DNA from: Vibrio sonorensis
GTDB lineage: Bacteria > Pseudomonadota > Gammaproteobacteria > Enterobacterales > Vibrionaceae
Length of the DNA: 64,000 nt
Direction: 5' to 3'
Assembly: GCF_001854765.1 (NCBI RefSeq)
Contig: NZ_LJJE01000036.1
Span: forward strand, 62,001-126,000
The translations under genes and the position numbers were made by a program. The notes beneath the pieces are model-generated. The model did no database searches. It was not told the origin of the DNA and worked only from the letters and a program-made list of their open reading frames with translations. Shown in pieces: positions 56,566 to 64,000 of this stretch (positions within the stretch are counted from its first letter, which is position 1; every line of letters starts with the position of its first letter).

Positions 56566-57564
56566 TTAGCCGCTTAGTTCTTGTTCCATATAACTTAAGT
56601 CGTGCTGAGATTTTACTATTCTAATCTTTTTTGACTGGCCTTGTACAAGGAGAGTCTCCGTAGTTAGTTGTTTGCCGAGTTTTTCAACACCCTGCAACAA
56701 GTCACCTTTAGTGATACCAGTCGCGGAAAAAACGATATTGGCGCTTCTAGCGATTTGATTTAGGTTGAGTACGGTATTGGGAGATACTCCCATCTCGGCA
56801 CATCGACTCGCCTCATGACGGGCTAAGTCTCGGTTAACATCACTGTCACCTTTAACCTGATCCCTTAGCAAAAGCTTAGCTTGCATGTCGCCCCCCATTG
56901 CTCTGATAACTGCTGCGCTTACGACCCCTTCAGGGGCTCCTCCAACGCAATAGAGTACGTCGATTTCACTGTTTTCCATACAGGTTAATAGTGAAGCGGC
57001 CACATCTCCGTCAGGGAAGGCAAAGACACGTACCCCCATTTTTTGTAGTTGGCGTATGGTTGCTTGGTGTCTCGGTTTATCTAATGTCGCGACAACAAGA
57101 TCTGGGCGGGGTTTTCCTAGCGCGTGAGCAATGTTAATGATATTTCGCTCTAATGATTCACTTAAATCAATGGCGCCTTTTGCTTGTGGGCCAACGACTA
57201 ACTTCTCCATATACATATCTGGTGCTTGAAGCAGCGATCCTTTTTCTGCTGCAGCTAAAACGGCGAGGGCATTGGATTGTCCCATCGCAGTCATGCGAGT
57301 CCCTTCGATTGGGTCGACGGCTATGTCGATTTCAGGCCCATCTTTACCCAACTGCTCTCCGATATAGAGCATGGGTGCATCATCAATCTCACCTTCGCCA
57401 ATCACTATGGTTGATTTGGCCATAGTGCGGTTGAGTTGCTTGCGCATCGCTTCAACGGCAGCGGCATCTGCTTGCTCTTTGTTTCCTCGCCCTAGCCACT
57501 GATAGCCAGCAATCGCTGCATTTTCGGTAACTTGCACTAATTCGATTCCCAAATGGTCGATCAT
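56566..57564 (-). CDS. glpX: Class II fructose-1,6-bisphosphatase (GlpX)
   Basis: The ATG at 57564 has a GGAAGGAGGTACCT ribosome site; the longer frame adds an unlikely 28-residue tail. The 332-residue protein has the GlpX signature GEGEIDDAPMLYIGE (about 55) and DPIEGTR (about 85). GlpX hydrolyses fructose 1,6-bisphosphate in gluconeogenesis; some family members act on sedoheptulose bisphosphate. It is 32 bases from the SorC gene on the same strand and divergent from an rpiB-like gene, so it may have a special sugar-phosphate role here (inference). Confidence 0.94.
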   Translation of the reverse strand: MIDHLGIELVQVTENAAIAGYQWLGRGNKEQADAAAVEAMRKQLNRTMAKSTIVIGEGEIDDAPMLYIGEQLGKDGPEIDIAVDPIEGTRMTAMGQSNALAVLAAAEKGSLLQAPDMYMEKLVVGPQAKGAIDLSESLERNIINIAHALGKPRPDLVVATLDKPRHQATIRQLQKMGVRVFAFPDGDVAASLLTCMENSEIDVLYCVGGAPEGVVSAAVIRAMGGDMQAKLLLRDQVKGDSDVNRDLARHEASRCAEMGVSPNTVLNLNQIARSANIVFSATGITKGDLLQGVEKLGKQLTTETLLVQGQSKKIRIVKSQHDLSYMEQELSG

Positions 57565-57987
57565 AGGTACCTCCTTCCGTTCATGTGAACAGTATGCATT
57601 GCAAATGTTCACTATGCAAAACAAAAGATTATCACATATACGGTACAAAAGATTGTTACGTTGTTCATATAGAACGTGTGAATGGTACTGGTGAGAAGAG
57701 AGAGCTTCTCATTGCAGGTTTATTGAGTTGCAAACCGAGAGTTATGCGCTATAAGTTTTGTTAAGTTGTTGATATTAATAAATTCAAGTGTTTATCGATA
57801 CGAATGTTAGTAAAAGATCACACAAACCAAATTTTTGTAAAAAGAACAAATTTTGATCACGAAATTGTTACTAAAATGTATCAAAAAAGTGGCAAATGTC
57901 TCACTTGGAGAATGTTCATATGTAAATGTAAAACTAAAAAGTTTAATTTCATTTGAAACGTTCGCGGTCATATGTACAGGAGGATAG
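57565..57987. promoter_or_regulatory. Divergent promoter region with repeated GTTC/GAAC palindromes
   Basis: Perfect palindrome GTTCATGTGAAC at 57579-57590 and GTTC-N5-GAAC at 57663-57675 are likely SorC-type operators; TGTTCACT (57606-57613) and TGTTCATATG (57913-57922) are possible half or degraded sites. The sites flank both the glpX start and the region upstream of the rpiB-like gene. Confidence 0.6.
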
Positions 57988-58434
57988 ATGGTTGCTATAG
58001 GTTGCGATGATGCCGCAATAGAGCTCAAAGAGTGTCTTAAACAGCACTTAGCTTCTAAAGGCATTGAGTATGTCGACTATGGAGTCGAAAAAGAAAATCC
58101 AGAGCTGTACCCGGATATTGCCAAAACCGTCAGCCTTGCTGTCAGTGAAGGAAAACATAAACGGGGCATCATCCTCTGTGGAACAGGTATTGGCGTCTGT
58201 ATTGTCGCTAATAAGGTTCCGGGTATTAGAGCTGCACTTTGCCACGATACCTTCTCTGCCGAGCGAGCACGAAAAAGTAATGATGCACAAATCATTACTA
58301 TGGGATCGCGGGTCATTGGTCATGAGCTAGCTAAAGCCATATTGGACACTTGGCTGGATTCGGAGTTTTCTGATGGACCTTCCACTAAAAAAGTAAACAG
58401 AATCAAGGAGATTGAGAAGGAGTTTATTAACTAA
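57988..58434 (+). CDS. RpiB-family sugar-phosphate isomerase, atypical active site
   Basis: The 148-residue protein has the RpiB/LacAB fold with the catalytic cysteine C64 in ILCGTGIGVCIVANK. Where E. coli RpiB has the SDH and RQHND histidines (H10, H99), this protein has CDDAA (D8) and RKSND (S97), so the usual ring-opening residues are missing. This suggests an open-chain substrate, for example a tetrulose phosphate. A strong AGGAGG ribosome site precedes the ATG. It is the first gene of the operon with TRAP, pdxA and dhaKL genes. Confidence 0.85.
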   Translation: MVAIGCDDAAIELKECLKQHLASKGIEYVDYGVEKENPELYPDIAKTVSLAVSEGKHKRGIILCGTGIGVCIVANKVPGIRAALCHDTFSAERARKSNDAQIITMGSRVIGHELAKAILDTWLDSEFSDGPSTKKVNRIKEIEKEFIN

Positions 58435-58473
58435 TTAACGACAAATGTTTAATGGAATAACGTGGAAATCAAA

Positions 58474-59457
58474 ATGAAAAAACTAAACCTAACATTTACA
58501 ACCCTTGCCATCACTACACTCTTTTCTACTAACTTGCTGGCAAAGGATCTAAAAGTCGCAACCAGTGCACAAGTGGGTTCTCTCCAATACAACACGACTG
58601 AGTACTTTACTCAGGTGGCAAATGAAGAGTTCAAAAAACAAGGTTTGGATTACAACCTTAAGTTCTTCGGCGCTGCCCAATTGGGTAAAGATAAAGACGT
58701 ACAACAAAAACTAAAACTTGGTACGGTCGATCTTGCGCTACTGACTTCGACACTACCTACACATGTTTCTGAAATGGCATTATTTGAATTGCCTTTCCTT
58801 GTCTCGGATCGCGGACATGTAGCAAAAATTGAGCAAGACGTTTTTTGGCCATACATTGCGCCAGCTGCTGAAAAGAAAGGTTACAAAGTGATTGGTTTTT
58901 GGGAGAACGGATTCCGAAATATCACTAATGCCAAGCGTCCAATCAATACGCCAGAAGATTTACAAGGCCTTAAAATCAGAACGCCGAACAGTTCTTGGCG
59001 CGTAAAAATGTTTAAAAATTGGGGGGCGAACCCAACACCTATGAGCTTCAGTGAAGTCTTTATCGGACTACAAACCGGAGTCATCGATGGTCAGGAAAAC
59101 CCTTACACCAATATTTATGCCGCCAAACTACAAGAGGTGCAAGGCTACCTTAGCGTAACCAATCACGTATATACACCCGCTTATCTCACCGCTGGTGCAC
59201 GTCACTATGGGAAGTTCCCTGATCAAGTTCGCGCTGTGCTAGAAAAGTCTGCGAAAGATGCTCAGCAATGGGGATATCAAGAAGCTGCCAAACTGGAAAC
59301 CGAGCTGAAAGACAAACTTGTTGCTGGTGGGATGAAACTGAATGTCGCTAACCGTGATGCATTCGTCAACGCAAGTCAGCCAATTTATGACGACTTCATC
59401 AAGAATGTGGACAACGGCGAAGAGATGTTAAGCAAAGCCATGGCAGGGGCTAAATAG
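58474..59457 (+). CDS. TRAP transporter solute-binding protein (DctP type)
   Basis: The ATG at 58474 gives a 327-residue protein with a signal peptide (MKKLNLTFTTLAITTLFSTNLLA). The DctP-type fold is shown by FGAAQLGKDKDVQQKLKLG, the arginine in KIRTPNSSW, and FIGLQTGVIDGQENPYTNIY, in which the conserved arginine and asparagine bind a carboxylate or hydroxyl group of the solute. It captures the substrate of this regulon in the periplasm. Two hairpins follow before dctQ, allowing higher expression of the binding protein. Confidence 0.93.
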   Translation: MKKLNLTFTTLAITTLFSTNLLAKDLKVATSAQVGSLQYNTTEYFTQVANEEFKKQGLDYNLKFFGAAQLGKDKDVQQKLKLGTVDLALLTSTLPTHVSEMALFELPFLVSDRGHVAKIEQDVFWPYIAPAAEKKGYKVIGFWENGFRNITNAKRPINTPEDLQGLKIRTPNSSWRVKMFKNWGANPTPMSFSEVFIGLQTGVIDGQENPYTNIYAAKLQEVQGYLSVTNHVYTPAYLTAGARHYGKFPDQVRAVLEKSAKDAQQWGYQEAAKLETELKDKLVAGGMKLNVANRDAFVNASQPIYDDFIKNVDNGEEMLSKAMAGAK

Positions 59458-59471
59458 TAAAACCGACTTTA

Positions 59472-59551
59472 GGGCTGAATCACAGTACTCAGCCCGTTCT
59501 ATACCCAAGTCAGCGGTTGATGTTTGAAAAAACGCGTGGGGCTTGGGTATA
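59472..59551 (+). promoter_or_regulatory. Two intercistronic hairpins between DctP and DctQ genes
   Basis: GGGCTGA (59472-59478) pairs with TCAGCCC (59489-59495). TATACCCAAG (59500-59509) pairs with CTTGGGTATA (59542-59551) in a perfect 10-bp stem. They are probably processing or partial-termination sites that raise the binding-protein to permease ratio. Confidence 0.6.
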
Positions 59552-59613
59552 CCAATCTCAATAAATGGACATTTGTTTTGATTGGTATCAGTCACTTATT
59601 GCGAGGGCTCGTG

Positions 59614-60186
59614 ATGTCTTTTCTAGCTGGCTTAAATGCTATATCAAATCTTCTAGAAAAAGTGCTGATCGCTATTTCCATGACCATATTAATAGCGCTC
59701 AGCACGATAATTATTGTTGCTGTATTTTCTCGATTCAGTGGTGCCTCTTTGTACTGGTACGACGAAGTATCAGCGATTTTGTTGGCATGGCTGACGTTCT
59801 ATGGTTCAGCTTTGTGTGCACTCAAGCGTTCACACATGGGTTTTGGTGGTTTGGTGGCCAATATGCCGCTTGAACTGCGCAAAGCAATTTTTCTTCTTAG
59901 CGAAGGCATTGTGATTGGCTTTTTCGCTGTTGTGGCGTGGGCAAGCTACTACATCTTACAAATCTTCGGTGAGGAAACACTAACCAGTTTGGACTTTATC
60001 ACTCTGGCGTTTGCTCAGTCAGCTCTGCCGATTGGTGCCGTTTTGTTTATTGTCGCGCAACTTTGCTCCTTTCCTAAAGCTTGGGCATGGGTTCGCTTGG
60101 GCTCGAATCAAGAGAATGAAGAGATACGAGAAGCGATCCGCGATGCGAAAAAAGAGATGTCGGATGCCATGGAGGCGATGAAATGA
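59614..60186 (+). CDS. TRAP transporter small permease (DctQ type)
   Basis: The ATG at 59614 (190 residues) has GAGGGC upstream. The protein has four hydrophobic segments and the conserved YWYDEVSAILLAWLTFYGSALCALKRSHMGF region (given here in two parts: YWYDEVSAILLAW and KRSHMGFGG). A charged C-terminal helix of about 35 residues follows. It is translated in a coupled way with the large permease, with a 4-base overlap. Confidence 0.9.
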   Translation: MSFLAGLNAISNLLEKVLIAISMTILIALSTIIIVAVFSRFSGASLYWYDEVSAILLAWLTFYGSALCALKRSHMGFGGLVANMPLELRKAIFLLSEGIVIGFFAVVAWASYYILQIFGEETLTSLDFITLAFAQSALPIGAVLFIVAQLCSFPKAWAWVRLGSNQENEEIREAIRDAKKEMSDAMEAMK

Positions 60187-61466
60187 GCGCGATAATAGTA
60201 CTGTTTTGCTTAATTGCGTTAGTGATGATCAATGTACCAATTGGTGTCGCTATCGGCGCTGTTGCTTTAGTAGGTATGGTAGCCACATCAGGCATTGACG
60301 CCATTTACAACGCGGCATTAGCAATGTTTGAAGGCGGCTCTAAGTTTACCTTATTGTCGATTCCTCTGTTTGTTTTCGCTGGCGCGTTAATGAATACCGG
60401 CGGTATCTCGTTGCGCTTGATTAATTTTGTTAACGCCATTGTGGGCTTTGTACGCGGCGGTCTATCTATGGTTAACGTCGGCGTATCTATGATTTTTGCT
60501 GAGATATCTGGATCTGCGGTGGCCGATGTTGCTGCGCTGGGTTCGATCCTGATCCCTGCGATGAAAAAACGCGGCTACTCGGGTAGTTTTTCTGCGGCCG
60601 TCACCTCATCGTCTGCGTCTCTTGCGGTCATTATCCCTCCTTCACTGCCAATGATTATCTATGGCGCAATGGCTGATGTGTCAATTTCACAGCTTTTTGT
60701 CGCCGGAATAATTTCAGGCCTTTTGGGTGCCGCGGGTATGTTTGCGGTTTGTTACTACTACGCCGTGAAATACAACTTGCCCCGTGAAGAGTCGTTTAGC
60801 TTGCGCAAGCTCTGGGTAGCGTTTAAAGACGCATTCTGGGCATTGACCCTACCATTTGCCATTTTAGGTGGCATCTTATCGGGCTTTATGACCGCGACAG
60901 AGGCCGCAGGCATTGCTGTATTACTTGCTATTGTGATCAGCGTATTCATCTACAAAGAGATGAACTTAAAGCTTTTCTACAAAGCCATGATGGAAGGTGT
61001 GACGGGAACATCGGTGGTAATGCTACTGGTGGCAACGTCAGCAGTACTAGGTTTGTTCTTGACTGAACAGGAAGTCCCTCAAGCGATGGCGGCAGGAATT
61101 TTAAGTATTTCTGAAAATAAGTATGTCGTCCTGATGATGCTTAACCTGATGTTGCTTGTGGTGGGAGTGTTTCTCCATGGTGCCGCCGCGATCATTCTAA
61201 CTGTACCTATTGTATTGCCGCTAATACATCAACTCGGTATCGACCCGATTCACTTCGGCATTATGTTGGCGCTGAACATTTCAATTGGTCAGCAAACACC
61301 GCCTGTAGCAAGTGTACTGATTACCGCCTGTTCAATTGCTAAACGCGATATCTGGCAAGTGACCAAAGTGAACGTTCTCTTTATTGGGGTCCTGTTTATG
61401 GTGTTGATGCTTGCTACTTATGTTCCAGCACTCTCTGTTGGATTTGTTGACTACATGTATAAATAA
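60183..61466 (+). CDS. TRAP transporter large permease (DctM type)
   Basis: This 427-residue protein has about twelve membrane segments, as expected for DctM, with FAGALMNTGGISLRLINF, SAVADVAALGSILIPAMKKRG and IIPPSLPMIIYGA, the family signatures. It forms the sodium-driven channel with the small permease. It overlaps the small permease gene by 4 bases. Confidence 0.94.
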   Translation: MSAIIVLFCLIALVMINVPIGVAIGAVALVGMVATSGIDAIYNAALAMFEGGSKFTLLSIPLFVFAGALMNTGGISLRLINFVNAIVGFVRGGLSMVNVGVSMIFAEISGSAVADVAALGSILIPAMKKRGYSGSFSAAVTSSSASLAVIIPPSLPMIIYGAMADVSISQLFVAGIISGLLGAAGMFAVCYYYAVKYNLPREESFSLRKLWVAFKDAFWALTLPFAILGGILSGFMTATEAAGIAVLLAIVISVFIYKEMNLKLFYKAMMEGVTGTSVVMLLVATSAVLGLFLTEQEVPQAMAAGILSISENKYVVLMMLNLMLLVVGVFLHGAAAIILTVPIVLPLIHQLGIDPIHFGIMLALNISIGQQTPPVASVLITACSIAKRDIWQVTKVNVLFIGVLFMVLMLATYVPALSVGFVDYMYK

Positions 61467-61482
61467 CTCAAGGAACTGAACA

Positions 61483-62493
61483 ATGACTAAACCCACTATT
61501 GCACTCGTATTAGGTGATCCATCCGGTATCGGTCCAGAAGTCGCAGTTAAAGTGTTAGCGGAGGAGGCTAATCGTCAACAAGCCAATATCTTGATCATTG
61601 CTGACGAAAATGAATTGCGAAAGGGGATGGATATTGCTCAAACCAGTTTTGAATACGATGTGGTTGAGCAATTTGAACAGGTCGTTTTTACTGATGGAAA
61701 ACCTGTTTTACTGCAGTTTAAGAGTTCTCACTCTGATGGTATTGAATATGGTAAAGCAACTGCTCAAGGTGGTGTGTATGTGCTTGAGACGTTAAAAATT
61801 GCCGTTGATTTAACTTTGGCTCACAAAACTCACGGTATCTGTTTTGCGCCACTCAACAAACAGGCCATGCACATGGGCGGGCTAGAACACAGAGACGAAC
61901 TGTCTTGGTTTGCCGAGTTAACCGATTTCCACGGATTTGGCTGTGAAGTCAATGTTGTGGACGATATTTGGGCTGGCCGTGTGACATCGCATATTCCATT
62001 TAAAGATGTGGTTGAAAACCTAACTGTCGATTCGGTTCTCGAAACCATAGAGTTGATGAACAACACACTTAAATCAGCAGGATTTGCACAGCCAAAAATT
62101 GCTGTACAAGCGCTCAACCCACATGGGGGCGAAGGCGGTTTATTTGGTGATGAAGAGATCACCGTGATCACCCCTGCGATTGAAAAGGCCAAGCAAAAAG
62201 GCATCCAAGCTTTTGGACCTTATCCGGGTGATACCACTATGTGGGCGGTTCAAAAAGAAGCGCTGAACTCTATTGTTTCCATGTATCACGACCAAGGTGC
62301 AACGGCACTAAAAATGATGGGCTTTGACCGCGGTGTGACTGTTCAGGGTGGTATTCCAATTCCTATTGCTACCGCAAACCACGGCAGTGCATTCGATATC
62401 TATGGGAAGAATATCGCCTCAACACCGGCAATGGAAAATGCTCTCAAATTGACGGTGAGAATGGCGACCAGCTATCAAAACAAGCATATCTAA
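61483..62493 (+). CDS. PdxA-family 4-phospho-hydroxyacid dehydrogenase (PdxA2-like)
   Basis: The 336-residue protein has the PdxA fold: GDPSGIGPEV at the start, three metal-ligand histidines (H170 in VTSHIPF, H214 in NPHGGEGG, H269 in MYHDQG). Where biosynthetic PdxA has the substrate-binding H-T pair (GHTE), this protein has EHRDE, with H136 kept and R137 replacing threonine. It is therefore probably a catabolic dehydrogenase of the PdxA2 group, which acts on 4-phospho-threonate-type acids in sugar-acid pathways. Its neighbours (RpiB-like, TRAP, DhaK, DhaL) support a C4 pathway. Substrate inferred. Confidence 0.85.
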   Translation: MTKPTIALVLGDPSGIGPEVAVKVLAEEANRQQANILIIADENELRKGMDIAQTSFEYDVVEQFEQVVFTDGKPVLLQFKSSHSDGIEYGKATAQGGVYVLETLKIAVDLTLAHKTHGICFAPLNKQAMHMGGLEHRDELSWFAELTDFHGFGCEVNVVDDIWAGRVTSHIPFKDVVENLTVDSVLETIELMNNTLKSAGFAQPKIAVQALNPHGGEGGLFGDEEITVITPAIEKAKQKGIQAFGPYPGDTTMWAVQKEALNSIVSMYHDQGATALKMMGFDRGVTVQGGIPIPIATANHGSAFDIYGKNIASTPAMENALKLTVRMATSYQNKHI

Positions 62494-62497
62494 CTCA

Positions 62498-63511
62498 ATG
62501 GTGAACCTTATGAGAAAGCCAAAAAAACTAATTAATGATCCAATGAAAGTCGCCGAGGAGCAATTTGAAGGATTGCTGGTGGCGATGAACGGAAAACTTG
62601 AAGGTCTATCAGGCATTACAGCAGCCATTCGCTCCGACTATCCAAAGGACAAAGTGGCGATAGTCACTGGTGGTGGCGCGGGTCACGAACCGCTTTTTGC
62701 CGGTTATGTGGGAAAAGGTTTAGCTGATGCAGCAGCCTTAGGCGATATCTTTGCCGCTCCCGCACCTAATGTCATTTTGCAAACCACGGAAGCGGTAGAC
62801 GGCGGAAAAGGGGTGATCTACATCTACGGCAACTACGCAGGCGATAACATGAACTTCGATATTGCTGCCGAGTTGGCCGAAGATGATGATATTCGTACCC
62901 ATACGGTTCGTGTTTGGGATGATGTCGCTTCAGCACCTTTAGATAAAATCCAAGAGCGTCGGGGTACCGCGGGTGATCTGTACGTTTTAAAAATTGCTGG
63001 TGCTGCTTCGGAGTTTTACGACGACTTTGACGACATTGTATCAGTCACGGAAAAAGCGCGAGACTACACGCGCTCAATAGGGGTCGCTCTATCGGCGGGC
63101 TCAGTTCCACAAACCAACACCTTTAACTTTGAACTGCCCGACGACGAAATGGAAATCGGGATGGGTCTGCATGGTGAGCCGGGCGTGTCTCGCGAAAAGA
63201 TGATGTCAGCGGACGATGTGGTCGACCGATTGATAGAACAACTGTGTGAAGACCTGCCATACCAATCCGGTGATGAAGTCTGTTTGTTGGTCAATAATTT
63301 AGGTTCTTCGACATATATGGAGCTATTGATCGCCACTCGTAGAGCCCATAACAAACTGGCCGAAAAGGGAATCAAAGTTCACGACACCTTAGTTGGTAAT
63401 TACTGTACCTCTCAAGAGATGTCGGGTTATTCCATCACTTTAATGAAGCTCGATGACGAGCTGAAAAAACTGTTTGACCTACCTTGTGAATCATTTGCTT
63501 TAAGGAAATAA
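62498..63511 (+). CDS. dhaK: Dihydroxyacetone kinase-type DhaK subunit
   Basis: The 337-residue protein has the DhaK fold: KKLINDP start, GGGAGHEPLFAGYVGKG, NYAGDNMNFDIA, and GMGLHGEPGVSREKM with the histidine (about residue 225) that binds the ketose covalently. It could start at 62498 or, with a better GGTGA site, at 62510. DhaK binds the substrate while DhaL carries the nucleotide. In this operon the substrate is more likely a four-carbon ketose such as erythrulose than dihydroxyacetone (inference). Confidence 0.93.
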   Translation: MVNLMRKPKKLINDPMKVAEEQFEGLLVAMNGKLEGLSGITAAIRSDYPKDKVAIVTGGGAGHEPLFAGYVGKGLADAAALGDIFAAPAPNVILQTTEAVDGGKGVIYIYGNYAGDNMNFDIAAELAEDDDIRTHTVRVWDDVASAPLDKIQERRGTAGDLYVLKIAGAASEFYDDFDDIVSVTEKARDYTRSIGVALSAGSVPQTNTFNFELPDDEMEIGMGLHGEPGVSREKMMSADDVVDRLIEQLCEDLPYQSGDEVCLLVNNLGSSTYMELLIATRRAHNKLAEKGIKVHDTLVGNYCTSQEMSGYSITLMKLDDELKKLFDLPCESFALRK

Positions 63512-63513
63512 AC

Positions 63514-64000
63514 ATGGATGCATTAGACGCAAAAAATATGATGGCTTATGTCGCTGATCAGATGGTTGCAAGTGAGCCAGTATTGACCAAATTTGATCAA
63601 ACGATTGGAGATGGCGACCACGGCATTGGCATGGAACGAGGGTTTAAAGCTGTGGGTGAGCTTTTAAACAGCGATTATCACCCCGAAGACGTCAGTAAGC
63701 TTTTACTCAAGATTGGCTCAACCATGATGGCAACGATGGGAGGCGCATCCGGGGCAATTTTTGGCACGCTGTTTCGTTCTGGTGCAAAAGCCATCAAAGG
63801 CGCAACGGTGTTGGATACCGCAACTCTTCACGCTTTTTTAAAGGCGGGATTAGAAGGCGTTTATGAGCGCGGTGGAGCAAAGCCGGGTGACAAAACCATG
63901 ATCGATGCGCTAGTGGCCGCAGTTGAGACCTCTGAACACTTAGTTGGCACATTGGAAGATAACTTGCCAATTATCGCGCAAGCTGCACTGCTGGGGGTTG
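63514..64000 (+). CDS. dhaL: DhaL-type kinase subunit, partial at window end
   Basis: The gene starts 2 bases after the dhaK stop and runs out of the window after 162 codons (full length is about 210). It has the metal-binding aspartates of DhaL in TIGDGDHGIGM (D28, D33, D35), MATMGGASGAIFG, and KPGDKTMIDAL, which binds the nucleotide. A PTS-type DhaM is not visible but could lie beyond the edge. It acts with DhaK. Confidence 0.92.
   Translation, partial: MDALDAKNMMAYVADQMVASEPVLTKFDQTIGDGDHGIGMERGFKAVGELLNSDYHPEDVSKLLLKIGSTMMATMGGASGAIFGTLFRSGAKAIKGATVLDTATLHAFLKAGLEGVYERGGAKPGDKTMIDALVAAVETSEHLVGTLEDNLPIIAQAALLGV

Noticed and set aside
57807..58064. 85-codon minus-strand frame over the rpiB promoter
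   Set aside because: It overlaps the start of the well supported rpiB-like gene and has no family resemblance; shadow frame.
1..64000. tRNA, rRNA, CRISPR arrays, insertion sequences, prophage genes
   Set aside because: No cloverleaf or rRNA sequence, no regular spaced repeats and no intact transposase or phage gene noticed by reading; small RNA genes could still be missed without a search tool.

Overview
The window looks like a stretch of a Vibrionaceae chromosome, most likely Vibrio or a close relative. The reasons are a chromosomal qnr-type pentapeptide gene, integron attC sites that resemble Vibrio cholerae repeats (VCR), the mdtL-yidZ pair, the ppsA/ppsR divergent pair, a DUF3015-DUF4105 pair, several c-di-GMP genes, and two ProU-type betaine transporters. 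No rRNA, tRNA, insertion sequence or CRISPR array was seen. The taxonomic call is inference from gene content only.

Layout. 1-2600: tripartite tricarboxylate transporter (tctC-tctB-tctA, minus strand) with an IclR regulator. 2601-7540: an accessory stretch with a secreted metzincin-like protein and four minus-strand genes separated by three attC-like sites. This is a small integrase-less gene-cassette cluster. 7540-12240: a Fur-box-preceded AraC regulator and a pair of YbtP/YbtQ-like ABC half-transporters. 12239-15431: betaine transporter 1 (proX-proW-proV). 15640-21800: methyltransferase, AraC regulator, HAD phosphatase and a poorly coding stretch with degenerate or small genes. 21796-31420: DUF3015/DUF4105, riboflavin synthase paralogue, a MarR-controlled cytochrome c/b561 operon with tandem operators, an EAL-HDOD protein, and an ABC-F protein behind a leader peptide. 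31510-44030: yidZ, mdtL, cytochrome b561, isochorismatase-like hydrolase, DUF4397 lipoprotein, AraC/LysE, MarR/EamA/FMN reductase, LysR/quinone reductase, fasciclin and flavin-reductase genes. 44357-48621: betaine transporter 2 (proV-proW-proX) and qnr. 49136-55185: AraC regulator, ppsA/ppsR, HD-GYP sensor. 55559-64000: SorC regulator and glpX divergent from an rpiB-like gene, a TRAP transporter, a pdxA-like dehydrogenase, dhaK and dhaL (cut by the window end).

How the genes work together. The last block reads as one catabolic regulon: TRAP uptake, a PdxA-family oxidation, a DhaK/DhaL-type kinase and an RpiB-family isomerase lacking the usual ring-opening histidines. This points to a four-carbon polyol, ketose or acid as substrate (inference). 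Both betaine transporters suggest osmotic adaptation. Other blocks are classic regulator-target pairs with visible palindromic operators.

Caution. At least ten single-base frameshifts break otherwise intact genes (ABC half-transporter 1, both proV genes, a DUF4397 gene, a LysR gene, qnr, ppsR and a hypothetical). Most fall in or beside short homopolymers. This suggests residual sequencing indels rather than real gene decay. For these genes I give the joined extent.
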